NCBI GenBank assembly: GCA_022446885.1 | Contig: JAKVBU010000006.1 | Coordinates: 213,522 to 277,521 of the forward strand | DNA length: 64,000 nt | Source of the DNA: Phycisphaerales bacterium | Lineage (GTDB): Bacteria > Planctomycetota > Phycisphaerae > Phycisphaerales > SM1A02 | Direction of reading: 5' to 3' | Part shown: piece by piece, positions 26,934 through 35,363 of the stretch | Layout: the number at the start of each line of letters is the position of its first letter | Position numbering within the stretch: the stretch's first letter is position 1 | Made by a program: the position numbers and the translations under genes | Notes under the pieces: generated by a model | What the model was told of the DNA's origin: nothing | Databases searched by the model: none | Seen by the model: only the letters and a program-made list of their open reading frames with translations

Positions 26934-28394
26934 TCAGAAGATGAGTTGCAGCTGTGTTCGCACCAGCCACTGGCCCGTGTTGTCATCTACATCACTACGC
27001 CAGCCATTGCCTGAGCTGACATAGTCGACACTGGGGCCGGGAGGGACAGGTGGACCCGAGGCACCGCCATTGTTCAGAGTCGAGAAGCTGTATCCCAGAT
27101 CAGTGGTCCACTTGATGGTGCGACCGGAAGACAGCCAGACATTTGCCCCGACAGTCAGTGCATTGACCCTGCCATGACCTCCCTGCGCGGGGGGCACAAC
27201 ACCACCGTCGTAATCGCTGACACGACCATGCTCATACCGGCCGAAGACCTGCAGATCGTCGTCGAGCATCAGGCCGATCTGGGCCAGCACACCCCATGCT
27301 TGATTACCATCGACCATTGCCCCTGTATTAGTCACCGTGCTGCCGTTGTCGGCCCACATGAAGGCGGCGTAGGCCGTCCAGTTGTCCCCACCAACTGATC
27401 CATCGACAGTGAGACCGTAACTACGAAGGCCCAGATACCCGCCAAACTCCGTGTGGTTGTAGGCATCACCATTGGCCTCATAGCCTCTATGGCTGTTGTT
27501 AAACCACTGGAACGCGGCCCCGATGAAAGCGTAGGTTTCGGTAGGCACGCTGCGACCGGTGAACGACTTCCAGTTCTTCCAATCACCTGCGAGTCGGAAG
27601 TCCGCCCTTGCCACGATGGACAGGGTGTCGTCCTCGCCCTGAGACTGCTGGTTTGCGGCGTTAGGGCCGTCGTTGAACATCGCTCGCCACCAGAATGACT
27701 CATCCTGATTGCCGACCTCTACGCCTTGCGTCCATCCATAGGTGAACTGGTTGTTGAGCATTGATCGTTCGACAGTGAGTTGTGCACTGCTGGAGACAAG
27801 TTCCTCTCGCAGCATCGGCGCCTTGAACTGGCCAGCCTTCACATACACACCACTGTCAAACTTCTTCTGAATCCACGCATCTTCAGCGTAGAAGCCCGCA
27901 GAAGCGTTGCCCTGTGAGTCTCGCTGGTTGATGACCGCAAGGCTGTAGGTCCAACTCTCGTCGATGACGTGGCCGTGAAACTTGAGCTTCAGCCGCCGTA
28001 CTTCGAAGCCGTAGTCCGCGGCCTGTTCCTTGGCGTCGTTGTACATGTAGCGAGCCTGGATCTGCCCATTGATCTTCATTGCAAAGGCGTTGTCCGCACT
28101 TCGAATGTAGAACCCACCCGAGTATCCGCTCGTGGAACCGTCGCCCTGCAATGAGGCTCGGGTGTCCGCGTCAGCCAGCACATCTGTGACCAGACTCCGT
28201 ATCTGCTCGGATCGCTGCTGCGTCAGCCAACTATCGTCACTCTCTGCGCGAAGTTGATCAACCTCGCCGCGGAGCGTTTCGACCATGGATCGCAACTCAA
28301 CGATCTCCTGGTCACTGTTTGCCGTCGCCTCTGGAGCCCCGCTGGCAGTGGCTGCCGCCAACAGGCTCCCGAGGAGGTGTACCGAAACTGCCAT
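26934..28394 (-). CDS. Outer-membrane porin, OprO/OprP (phosphate-selective) type
   Basis: A 486-aa protein with an N-terminal signal peptide, a short coiled coil (QEIVELRSMVETLRGEVDQL) that probably forms a trimeric periplasmic stalk, and a beta-barrel rich in alternating aromatic strands. GYSGGFYIRSADNAFAMKI, then IQARYMYNDA and FEVRRLKLKFHGHV, match the OprO/P (Porin_O_P) family opening. It ends in QLQLIF with the C-terminal Phe expected for BAM-dependent insertion. GGAGAG lies about 9 bases upstream of the ATG at 28394. Ion selectivity cannot be read from the sequence. Confidence 0.86.
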   Translation of the reverse strand: MAVSVHLLGSLLAAATASGAPEATANSDQEIVELRSMVETLRGEVDQLRAESDDSWLTQQRSEQIRSLVTDVLADADTRASLQGDGSTSGYSGGFYIRSADNAFAMKINGQIQARYMYNDAKEQAADYGFEVRRLKLKFHGHVIDESWTYSLAVINQRDSQGNASAGFYAEDAWIQKKFDSGVYVKAGQFKAPMLREELVSSSAQLTVERSMLNNQFTYGWTQGVEVGNQDESFWWRAMFNDGPNAANQQSQGEDDTLSIVARADFRLAGDWKNWKSFTGRSVPTETYAFIGAAFQWFNNSHRGYEANGDAYNHTEFGGYLGLRSYGLTVDGSVGGDNWTAYAAFMWADNGSTVTNTGAMVDGNQAWGVLAQIGLMLDDDLQVFGRYEHGRVSDYDGGVVPPAQGGHGRVNALTVGANVWLSSGRTIKWTTDLGYSFSTLNNGGASGPPVPPGPSVDYVSSGNGWRSDVDDNTGQWLVRTQLQLIF

Positions 28395-28522
28395 GTCATG
28401 GCTCTCCTGAATTGGTCGCGAGGGACCGTGATTTGTTGTGAGAATGCTCGCCCTGAATGGTTCAGGACCTGTTCAGATCCGCTTTGTTCCATGCCAAGAG
28501 CGATCCCCGGGCCCCGTGGAGG

Positions 28523-28528
28523 TAGCAT
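28523..28528 (+). promoter_or_regulatory. Putative -10 element (TAGCAT) of the PSD1 gene
   Basis: TAGCAT ends 6 bases before ATG 28535. A GGAGG just ahead of it (28518-28522) would be an SD with 12-base spacing, so a leadered message is an alternative here. Confidence 0.38.
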
Positions 28529-28534
28529 CGACTC

Positions 28535-31309
28535 ATGCCGGCTCTGGCCCTGTCTCTCCTGCTCCACACTCCGGCAATGCAGGTTGACTATTCGCGGGAC
28601 ATCCAGCCGCTGCTGGCCGCACGCTGTCTGGCATGCCATGGCCGAGACGAAGCGTCTCGCGAGGCGGGGCTTCGGCTTGACACCCGCAGTGGAGCTCTGG
28701 CCCCTCGAAGGGGCGGGGCCGCCATCGTGCCGGGTGATCCTGAAGCAAGCCTCCTCATTCAGCGGGTGCAAGCGGCAGATCTCAGCGATCGCATGCCTCC
28801 CGAGGGGCACACCGCCCTGACCAACGAGGAAGTCAAGGCGCTCCGGGGCTGGATTGCAGAGGGTGCCGTTTACGAACAGCACTGGGCGTGGAAGCCGCTT
28901 GTTGATGCCCCCATACCTGATGCCGGAGGTAACTGGGCCGCGGATCCGATCGATGCCTTCGTCGCGCAGCGGCTGGATGATGCGGGCCTGCAGCCAAGCC
29001 CGCCCGCGGAGGCAACCCTCTGGCTTCGACGGCTCGCGTTCGACCTCACCGGGCTGCCCCCGAGCACGGAGTTGATCAGACGGATTCAGTCGGACGACTC
29101 CCCTGCCACAAGGCAAGCCATCATTGAGAACATGCTCGACTCCCCTGCATTTGGGGAGCACTTCGCGCGGCACTGGCTCGATGCATTCAGCTACGCCGAA
29201 ACCTGCGGGCATGAGTTCGACTACCCACTGCACGGCGCCTGGCGGTTTCGCGACTGGCTTGTTCGGGCGATCAACAGCGATGTGCCTTGGGGCCGCATCG
29301 TCTCCGAATTGATCGCCGGCGATTTGATCTCGCCTCGGGTGGATGAAGTGACCGGGCTTGATGCCGCCCCGCTCGGCACCGGCTTCTGGTGCATGCACCA
29401 AGCGGTGCACGCACCTGTAGACATTCTTCGCGATGAAGACGACCACCGCAGCGATCAACTCGACGCACTTGGACGCGGGCTGCTGGGCGTAACGATCAGT
29501 TGCGCGCGTTGCCATGACCACAAGTTCGACCCCATTTCTGCCCGTGACTATCAGGCGCTGGCGAACATGCTGAGGTCATCCAGACGAGTGCTTGCCGGAC
29601 GCGACCAAAACGCCGCAACTGCCCAGCAGATTCAGGAACTTCGCAGTCAGCGTGCTCAACTAGATGGCGAAATCACCCGTCTTCGAGGCTGGATTGCTGC
29701 GGCGGGCGCAATGGGCGCCGGGCGGCCTCGGGTGGGTGATGCACCTCGGCCGCTGCTGCCCCCTACCGATGATGTGTGGGCGGACTTTGAGTCGGATACA
29801 GACTGGGCCTTCCACGGCCATGCCTTTGCCCTCGCCCCCGCCGGCACCTGGTATCCCACCACAGACGGACCCGGCCTCGCCCAACGAGGCATGCTGCACT
29901 CGGGCCTGCTGGGTGGCGGGCCACGGGGAACGGTCTGCTCGCCTGAATTCACCATCGATACCGACCGCATCCACTGGCGTGTTCGAGGCAACGGCACGCT
30001 GCGGGTGATCGTTGACGACTACATCATGGATGAGTTCAACGCTCTCTTGTTCGAAGGCCACCGCCAGTCGGTGGACAGCGAAGATTGGACCACCATCTCC
30101 CATGACGTTGCCAAGTACCGCGGCCACCGCGCTTATCTGCAAGCAAGGGACGTTGGCGATGGCATGCTCGAGATTGATGCCGTTTCATTCGCCCAAGACG
30201 CTCCGTGGGAAGTCCCAGCAGAAGACCTTGATGTGCAAGGTCTTGCCCGTCTCGACTGGAGGCTGAGTCGAGCTGACGATGAAGTTGTCCGAGAGGGGTG
30301 CGAAACGCTGGCGGCCAGTGCTGGTGCGCTGCAGCCTCCGGTCGCTGCGTTGCGCATGACAGATGCGTCGATCGTTGAGCAGCCAATCTGGGATCGCGGC
30401 GAACCGTCAACGCCGGGCGATCCCGCGCCCAGAGCTGTTCCGGCGTTGCTTGGGTCTGGAGGCGCCATTGAGAAGGGCTCTGGAAGAATGCAGTTGGCTG
30501 AGGCTGTCACATCTCGAGCGTCTCCACTGCTCTGGCGCACCGCTGCCAATCGGATCTGGCATCACCTCACCGGCCGTGGCCTGACCCCTTCGCTGGATGA
30601 CATGGGTGCCATGGGTATGCCTCCCACGCACCCGCTGCTGCTCGATCATCTTGCACTGATTCTGGCTGACGGTGGCACCGTGAAGGACGTTGTTCGGCGA
30701 ATCGTCTCATCTTCGACATGGGCACAGTCGAGTGCCCGTCGCACTGAGGCTCAAGGACAGGATCCAGACAATGCGCTGCTGCATCGAATGCGAGTGCGGC
30801 GGCTGACCGGTGAGCAGATTCGCGACTCAATGCTCGCGGCAAGCGGCAGGCTGGATGCGACGGTGGGCGGGCCACCTGTGCCGATTCATCTGACCGAATC
30901 CATGACAGGCCGAGGCCGTCCCGGCGAGAGCGGTCCGGTCGATGGCGATGGTCGCCGATCTCTCTATCTGGGCGTACGGCGAAACTTCGCCATTCCGATG
31001 ATGGAGGTGTTCGACCGCCCCACGCCGAACCGCCCCTGTGGCCGCCGAAGCGTATCCAACGTCCCAGCCCAGTCGCTGACGCTCATGAACGATCCCTTCG
31101 TGAGGCAGCAGGCCCAGACGCTGGCCCGAGATGTGCTCGACAAACACGGTGCCAATGAGGCGGCGCTGCAGGACTTGGCCCTGCGGGCATGGTCGCGGAA
31201 CCTCACCGATCAGGAGTGCGACCGCTTGCATCCGGGAGAAGTCGAGGGAGACTGGACAGACCTCGCCCATGCAATGCTGTGTGCCAAGGAGTTCGTCTTC
31301 CTGCAATGA
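28535..31309 (+). CDS. Planctomycete cytochrome-c/DUF1549/DUF1553 (PSD1) protein
   Basis: A 924-aa exported protein. A planctomycete-type cytochrome c domain opens it: YSRDIQPLLAARCLACHG with one CxxCH heme site at about residue 30, and MPPEG as the axial methionine region. DUF1549 follows at about 120-330 (AFDLTGLPPS, HFARHWLDAFSYAET, DHRSDQLDALGRGLLG, SCARCHDHKFDPIS with a second CxxCH). A beta-sandwich-like insert occupies about 410-550 (ADFESDTDWAFHGHAFAL, EFTIDTDRIHWRVRG). DUF1553 forms the C-terminal third (RIWHHLTGRGL, DDMGAMG, RRLTGEQIRDSML). It is followed 9 bases later by DUF1501, the invariable partner. The pair's function is unproven; polysaccharide-related redox chemistry is often proposed. 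Confidence 0.93.
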   Translation: MPALALSLLLHTPAMQVDYSRDIQPLLAARCLACHGRDEASREAGLRLDTRSGALAPRRGGAAIVPGDPEASLLIQRVQAADLSDRMPPEGHTALTNEEVKALRGWIAEGAVYEQHWAWKPLVDAPIPDAGGNWAADPIDAFVAQRLDDAGLQPSPPAEATLWLRRLAFDLTGLPPSTELIRRIQSDDSPATRQAIIENMLDSPAFGEHFARHWLDAFSYAETCGHEFDYPLHGAWRFRDWLVRAINSDVPWGRIVSELIAGDLISPRVDEVTGLDAAPLGTGFWCMHQAVHAPVDILRDEDDHRSDQLDALGRGLLGVTISCARCHDHKFDPISARDYQALANMLRSSRRVLAGRDQNAATAQQIQELRSQRAQLDGEITRLRGWIAAAGAMGAGRPRVGDAPRPLLPPTDDVWADFESDTDWAFHGHAFALAPAGTWYPTTDGPGLAQRGMLHSGLLGGGPRGTVCSPEFTIDTDRIHWRVRGNGTLRVIVDDYIMDEFNALLFEGHRQSVDSEDWTTISHDVAKYRGHRAYLQARDVGDGMLEIDAVSFAQDAPWEVPAEDLDVQGLARLDWRLSRADDEVVREGCETLAASAGALQPPVAALRMTDASIVEQPIWDRGEPSTPGDPAPRAVPALLGSGGAIEKGSGRMQLAEAVTSRASPLLWRTAANRIWHHLTGRGLTPSLDDMGAMGMPPTHPLLLDHLALILADGGTVKDVVRRIVSSSTWAQSSARRTEAQGQDPDNALLHRMRVRRLTGEQIRDSMLAASGRLDATVGGPPVPIHLTESMTGRGRPGESGPVDGDGRRSLYLGVRRNFAIPMMEVFDRPTPNRPCGRRSVSNVPAQSLTLMNDPFVRQQAQTLARDVLDKHGANEAALQDLALRAWSRNLTDQECDRLHPGEVEGDWTDLAHAMLCAKEFVFLQ

Positions 31310-31318
31310 GAGACTGCC

Positions 31319-32746
31319 ATGAGTGACTGTCATGAATGTGGGCGATACGCCCCCGCTTTGATGTCTCGGCGCGACATGCTGACACGAGCGGCTGGCGGCT
31401 TCGGCGCCATGGCACTTGGTGCGATGGCTGCACGTGGCGGGCTCTCTGGGGCACTCGCTCAGTTGGGAACGGCTGGCCTGCATCACGCGCCACGAGCCCG
31501 CAACGTGATCTTTCTCTATATGGACGGTGGCCCATCGCAGGTGGACACGTTCGATCCCAAGCCCCGCCTGACTCGTGAGCATGGCAAGGCATTCCCGATG
31601 GAGATCGAGGCCACACAGTTCGACAACAATGGCGCCATTCTCGGGTCACCGTGGACATTCCGCCCCGGCGGCCAATGCGGTCTTCCCGTGAGCGATCTGT
31701 TCCCCCATGTTCGTGAGTTGGCGGATGAACTGTGTGTGGTCCGTTCAATGACATCTCGCTTCAGCGAACACACTGCTGCAAACTATTTCCTGCACACCGG
31801 CTCAGGCATCGCCGGCAGACCCAGCATGGGCGCATGGCTCGCATGGGGCCTTGGTTCGGAAGCCCGTGATCTTCCCGACTATGTAGTGCTCAATGGTGGG
31901 CTGACTCCACCAGGCGGGCTGGAGTGTTTCGGCAGCGGCTTCCTGCCCCCGGAGCATCAGGCAACCAGACTGCGTCCAGAGGGCGCGGGTCTTTCGAACA
32001 TTGCTCCCCTGACTGATCCCCAGCAGCAACGGCGCATGCTGGATCTGGTGAAAGAGATGGACGCAGCCTTCCTTGACCGAACGGCAGGCGACATCGCAGT
32101 TGAGTCGGCCATTGCCAACCACGAGATGGCCTTTCGCATGCAGGCTTCCGTACCTGACCTGATGGGCCTGGAGGGTGAGTCAGACGCCACGAAGGCCATG
32201 TATGGGCTCGATGCGAAGTTCAAACCCACCCAGATCTTCGGCCGCGAGTGCCTGCTTGCACGACGGTTGGTCGAGCGTGGCGTTCGATTCGTCGAACTCA
32301 CCTGTCCTGCGGTTGAGGGAGATCGGTGGGACCAGCACAACAATCTCAAGGCCGGACACGAGAACAACGCAAGAGCAGTTGACCAGCCCATTGCTGCACT
32401 GCTTCGAGACCTGCGACAGCGCGGGCTGCTCGAGGAAACGCTCGTCGTCTGGACAGGCGAATTCGGCCGCACGCCATTCGCCCAGGGATCCGATGGCCGG
32501 GATCACAATCCGTTCGGGTTCACGTCATGGCTTGCGGGGGCCGGCGTACGCGGAGGCATGGTGTATGGGGCGACCGATGAATTCGGCTACCGAGCGACGG
32601 AGAACCCACTGGAAATCCATGATCTCCACGCAACCATGCTGCACCTGCTCGGCGTGGATCACACGCGACTGAACATGCGTGTCGGTGGCCGTGACATGCG
32701 GTTGACTGATGTGCACGGGCACGTAGTCAGCCCATTGCTCACCTGA
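31319..32746 (+). CDS. DUF1501 family protein with Tat signal
   Basis: A 475-aa protein starting MSDCHECGRYAPALMSRRDM, with the twin-arginine SRRDMLTRAAGGFGAMALGA signal typical of the family. The body has the sulfatase/alkaline phosphatase-like landmarks of DUF1501: ARNVIFLYMDGGPSQVDTFD near residue 60, SDLFPHVRELADELCVVRSM, and near the end VVWTGEFGRTPFAQGSDGRD followed by HNPFGFTSWLAGAGVRGG. It lies directly after the PSD1 gene and is convergent with the channel gene. Confidence 0.95.
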   Translation: MSDCHECGRYAPALMSRRDMLTRAAGGFGAMALGAMAARGGLSGALAQLGTAGLHHAPRARNVIFLYMDGGPSQVDTFDPKPRLTREHGKAFPMEIEATQFDNNGAILGSPWTFRPGGQCGLPVSDLFPHVRELADELCVVRSMTSRFSEHTAANYFLHTGSGIAGRPSMGAWLAWGLGSEARDLPDYVVLNGGLTPPGGLECFGSGFLPPEHQATRLRPEGAGLSNIAPLTDPQQQRRMLDLVKEMDAAFLDRTAGDIAVESAIANHEMAFRMQASVPDLMGLEGESDATKAMYGLDAKFKPTQIFGRECLLARRLVERGVRFVELTCPAVEGDRWDQHNNLKAGHENNARAVDQPIAALLRDLRQRGLLEETLVVWTGEFGRTPFAQGSDGRDHNPFGFTSWLAGAGVRGGMVYGATDEFGYRATENPLEIHDLHATMLHLLGVDHTRLNMRVGGRDMRLTDVHGHVVSPLLT

Positions 32747-32747
32747 C

Positions 32748-33812
32748 TCAGCGCAAGACGCCTTCCTGCGGCCAACCCCACTTCTGCATCAGCGACGTCC
32801 ACTGCACCGACTGCATCGCCTCGAGCAGGGCCACATTGAGTTCACGGGCCTGGCTCAACCCCGGCCGCATCGCGAATGCCAGCCGCTCAGGGCGCAGGCC
32901 CGACCTGATCTCGATGTCGCTGATGCCCTTGTGGAGTTGCCCCCAGCGAAGCACCGGGGCATCGGCCACCAGTGCGTCCAACTTGCCATCTACAAGTTGT
33001 TGCAGACCGGCTTGAATCGACTCGACCCCGGTCACAGCCACGCCTTGTTCACGCAGCCAACTCTGCGTGTCTCCCCCGTCGAGGGCGGCGACTCGCTTGC
33101 CGGTGAGATCCGAAAGATGAGCCGTGTCGGACATGGCCCGTTGCGTAAAGGCGGTAGCGGCCGCGCCTGTGAACACCGAAACCAGAACGAGCCCCATCAT
33201 GATCCAGATGCCCGCCACCAGACGCCCCGACCAAGTACGTGGCGACTTGTCGCCATACCCGACAGTACTCATGGTCACCATTGACCACCACAATCCGCTG
33301 CCCAGACCATGGTGATGGCCTCCGCCGAACTCACCGTGATTGTGTCGCCGCTCACACAACCAGATGGCAATGCCAAACAGAAGCACCATTGAAATCATGA
33401 CCAGGCTCAGGCCCAAAAAGGCACTGTCTGCAAGCGCTCCGATCATCGTCGTGAATTGCAGTCCATCTACTCTCGGCGTGGCGACTCCGGTCGAGGCCGA
33501 CTCCCATGCGGCGAGAAAGTCCACACGCTCCGCTCGCTTTGGTGTGACAGTGAATCCACCTACTGCGAGATCGATCTGGCCCTCGGCCAGGGCGTCAATG
33601 GTCTGGTTGTGGGAGTCATGCTCGACCGGCGTCCACTCGACATTCAGACGGGTAGCTGCAAGCCGCCACAACTCCACTGCCACGCCGGTCCACACGCCAG
33701 ACTTGTCTTTCGTCGCGAATGGCGCCGACTCCACAAGACCGATGCGCAGTGGTTCGGCACCTTGCGCCGACGACACACACATGGTCAGAGTCAACAATAC
33801 TGCGCGGATCAT
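32748..33812 (-). CDS. GluR0-like ligand-gated potassium channel (SBP domain split by pore)
   Basis: A 354-aa protein with a signal peptide (1-18), then lobe 1 of a family-3 solute-binding domain (PLRIGLVESAPFA, GVAVELWRLAATRL, DLAVGGFTVTPKRAERVDFL). A pore module interrupts it: TM1 at about 130-152, a re-entrant loop with the potassium filter TVGYGD at 183-188, and TM2 at about 198-222. Lobe 2 of the binding domain follows (LTGKRVAALDGGDTQSWL, DALVADAPVLRW) to the end. This S1-M1-P-M2-S2 layout is that of prokaryotic ionotropic glutamate receptors such as GluR0. The ligand is unknown. The start overlaps the MATE stop as ATGA, so the two are one transcription unit. Confidence 0.88.
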   Translation of the reverse strand: MIRAVLLTLTMCVSSAQGAEPLRIGLVESAPFATKDKSGVWTGVAVELWRLAATRLNVEWTPVEHDSHNQTIDALAEGQIDLAVGGFTVTPKRAERVDFLAAWESASTGVATPRVDGLQFTTMIGALADSAFLGLSLVMISMVLLFGIAIWLCERRHNHGEFGGGHHHGLGSGLWWSMVTMSTVGYGDKSPRTWSGRLVAGIWIMMGLVLVSVFTGAAATAFTQRAMSDTAHLSDLTGKRVAALDGGDTQSWLREQGVAVTGVESIQAGLQQLVDGKLDALVADAPVLRWGQLHKGISDIEIRSGLRPERLAFAMRPGLSQARELNVALLEAMQSVQWTSLMQKWGWPQEGVLR

Positions 33813-35266
33813 GGATGCGTCTCGAGGGTGGTGGATCCAGTCTGAAGCAGTTCAATGCGGCGCCACCGCCCGCGCTCGAACCGCCAAGCCATGGTAAAGC
33901 CCAGAGCAATCACATACACAGCCGCTGCGATCCACGGCCCAATGGCACCCCACTCAGGCACATACACGGCCAACAACCAGCCACCGAGCACCAGCGGGCC
34001 CCATGCATAGATGACTGTCAACACGCCCGGCCAGATGACATCTCCAGCGCCACCAAGTGCGCCTGAGTACACGATGCCCAATGCGTCAATCGTTTGGAAG
34101 AATGCCACAACGAGCATGAGTCCGGCGCCGATCTCCACGATCTGCTGGGCTTCCTCCGGCAGAGTGTCGCCACCGATGAACATGGCGATCATGTCATGCC
34201 GGAAGATGATGAAGAGCCCGGCACAGACTGTCATCCAGACCATCGTCAGAAACACGCTGAGCCTGGCCCGTGATGCGGCAGTGTCCGGTTCACCCGCTCC
34301 GATGTACCGCCCCACAAGGCTCTTGGCCGCCACGCCAAAACCATTCGCGGGCATGAAGGACAGCCGCATCCATGACAGGCAGATCCACCCCGCGGTCAAG
34401 GAAGACTCGCCGAAGCGACCCACCAGCACCGTCATGAAGATCGACCAGCAGACAATCTCATTGCCCCACTGCAGCGCCGAGGGCCATCCCAGCCGGAGTA
34501 CATCCTTCGTCGCTCGCCAGTTCGGGCGCCACGATGACCGAGTCGCATATTGCCGGTGCACCGAGGGGCTCAGGAAGATCGCCATCGGCACAAGAAACTC
34601 CATGAACACACCGGCAACCGTGCCCCATGCAGCCCCGGCCACTCCCATCGGCGCGACACCGGGGAAGCCCGGCAACCCGTGCTGAGGCAGGCCAATCTCA
34701 CCAAAGACCAACAGGTACGAGACGAAGATGTTGACGATGTTTCCGCAAACGGCTGACACAGTCACCACGCCAGGGCGCAGGGTGCCAAAGAAGAACTGAT
34801 GTATGCCCCGGGCACCGAGCATGAATGCCCCACCGACCATCAGAATCTGTCCGTATTGCGACTCCATGCTTCGGAGTTCATCCGAGGCATGTGGATGAAC
34901 CAGATCGAAGAAGCTGGGCAACAACCCCGCCCAAGGCAGCAGTACGAGTACCCAAATCGCCAGCGCCATCCAGACCGCGGTCCAGCCATAGACCGAGGTT
35001 CGCTTCATGTTGCCAGCCCCAGCATTCTGGCTCACCCACGTATTGACCACTGTGAGCAAACCCATGGAGAAGGACAACGGAACAAATGCCCAGATGGCCC
35101 CACTACCTTGTGCGGCAATCTCGGTGGGGCCAACCTGGCCCACCATGAGTTGGTCCACGAACTGCATGATCGTGAACGACGTCATCGTCAAGACGGTCGG
35201 CCATGCGACGGCCCACACCTCGCGCAGCGGGTTGGCATGCGGATTGGACAGGTGGTCGCGGGACAT
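33809..35266 (-). CDS. MATE-family efflux transporter
   Basis: A 485-aa, roughly 12-helix transporter of the MATE class, which exports cationic or other organic compounds against proton or sodium gradients. N-terminal VWAVAWPTVLTMTSFTIMQF, VDQLMVGQVG and VNTWVSQNAGAGN, and the mid-protein repeat (WPSALQWGNEIVCWSIFMTV) are characteristic. ATG 35266 is chosen over a TTG 13 codons upstream because TATGCT ends 9 bases before it. The downstream gene, overlapping by 4 bases, is a ligand-gated channel, an unusual partner. Confidence 0.9.
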   Translation of the reverse strand: MSRDHLSNPHANPLREVWAVAWPTVLTMTSFTIMQFVDQLMVGQVGPTEIAAQGSGAIWAFVPLSFSMGLLTVVNTWVSQNAGAGNMKRTSVYGWTAVWMALAIWVLVLLPWAGLLPSFFDLVHPHASDELRSMESQYGQILMVGGAFMLGARGIHQFFFGTLRPGVVTVSAVCGNIVNIFVSYLLVFGEIGLPQHGLPGFPGVAPMGVAGAAWGTVAGVFMEFLVPMAIFLSPSVHRQYATRSSWRPNWRATKDVLRLGWPSALQWGNEIVCWSIFMTVLVGRFGESSLTAGWICLSWMRLSFMPANGFGVAAKSLVGRYIGAGEPDTAASRARLSVFLTMVWMTVCAGLFIIFRHDMIAMFIGGDTLPEEAQQIVEIGAGLMLVVAFFQTIDALGIVYSGALGGAGDVIWPGVLTVIYAWGPLVLGGWLLAVYVPEWGAIGPWIAAAVYVIALGFTMAWRFERGRWRRIELLQTGSTTLETHP

Positions 35267-35275
35267 GGGGTTCAG

Positions 35276-35281
35276 AGCATA
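35276..35281 (-). promoter_or_regulatory. Putative -10 element (TATGCT) of the MATE-channel operon
   Basis: On the minus strand TATGCT ends 9 bases before ATG 35266. No SD is present between them. Confidence 0.45.
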
Positions 35282-35363
35282 GGGCCCCGTCGTGGCCCCT
35301 TCCAAGCGACCAAGCCGAGCTTCAAATTTGCAGAGGCTTGGAGGCTACAAACCTCTCCGCCAC

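Noticed and set aside
28395..29521. Minus-strand frame running from the PSD1 gene into the porin start region
   Set aside because: It is antisense to the cytochrome c and DUF1549 domains and shows no domain of its own; the porin starts at 28394 with an SD.
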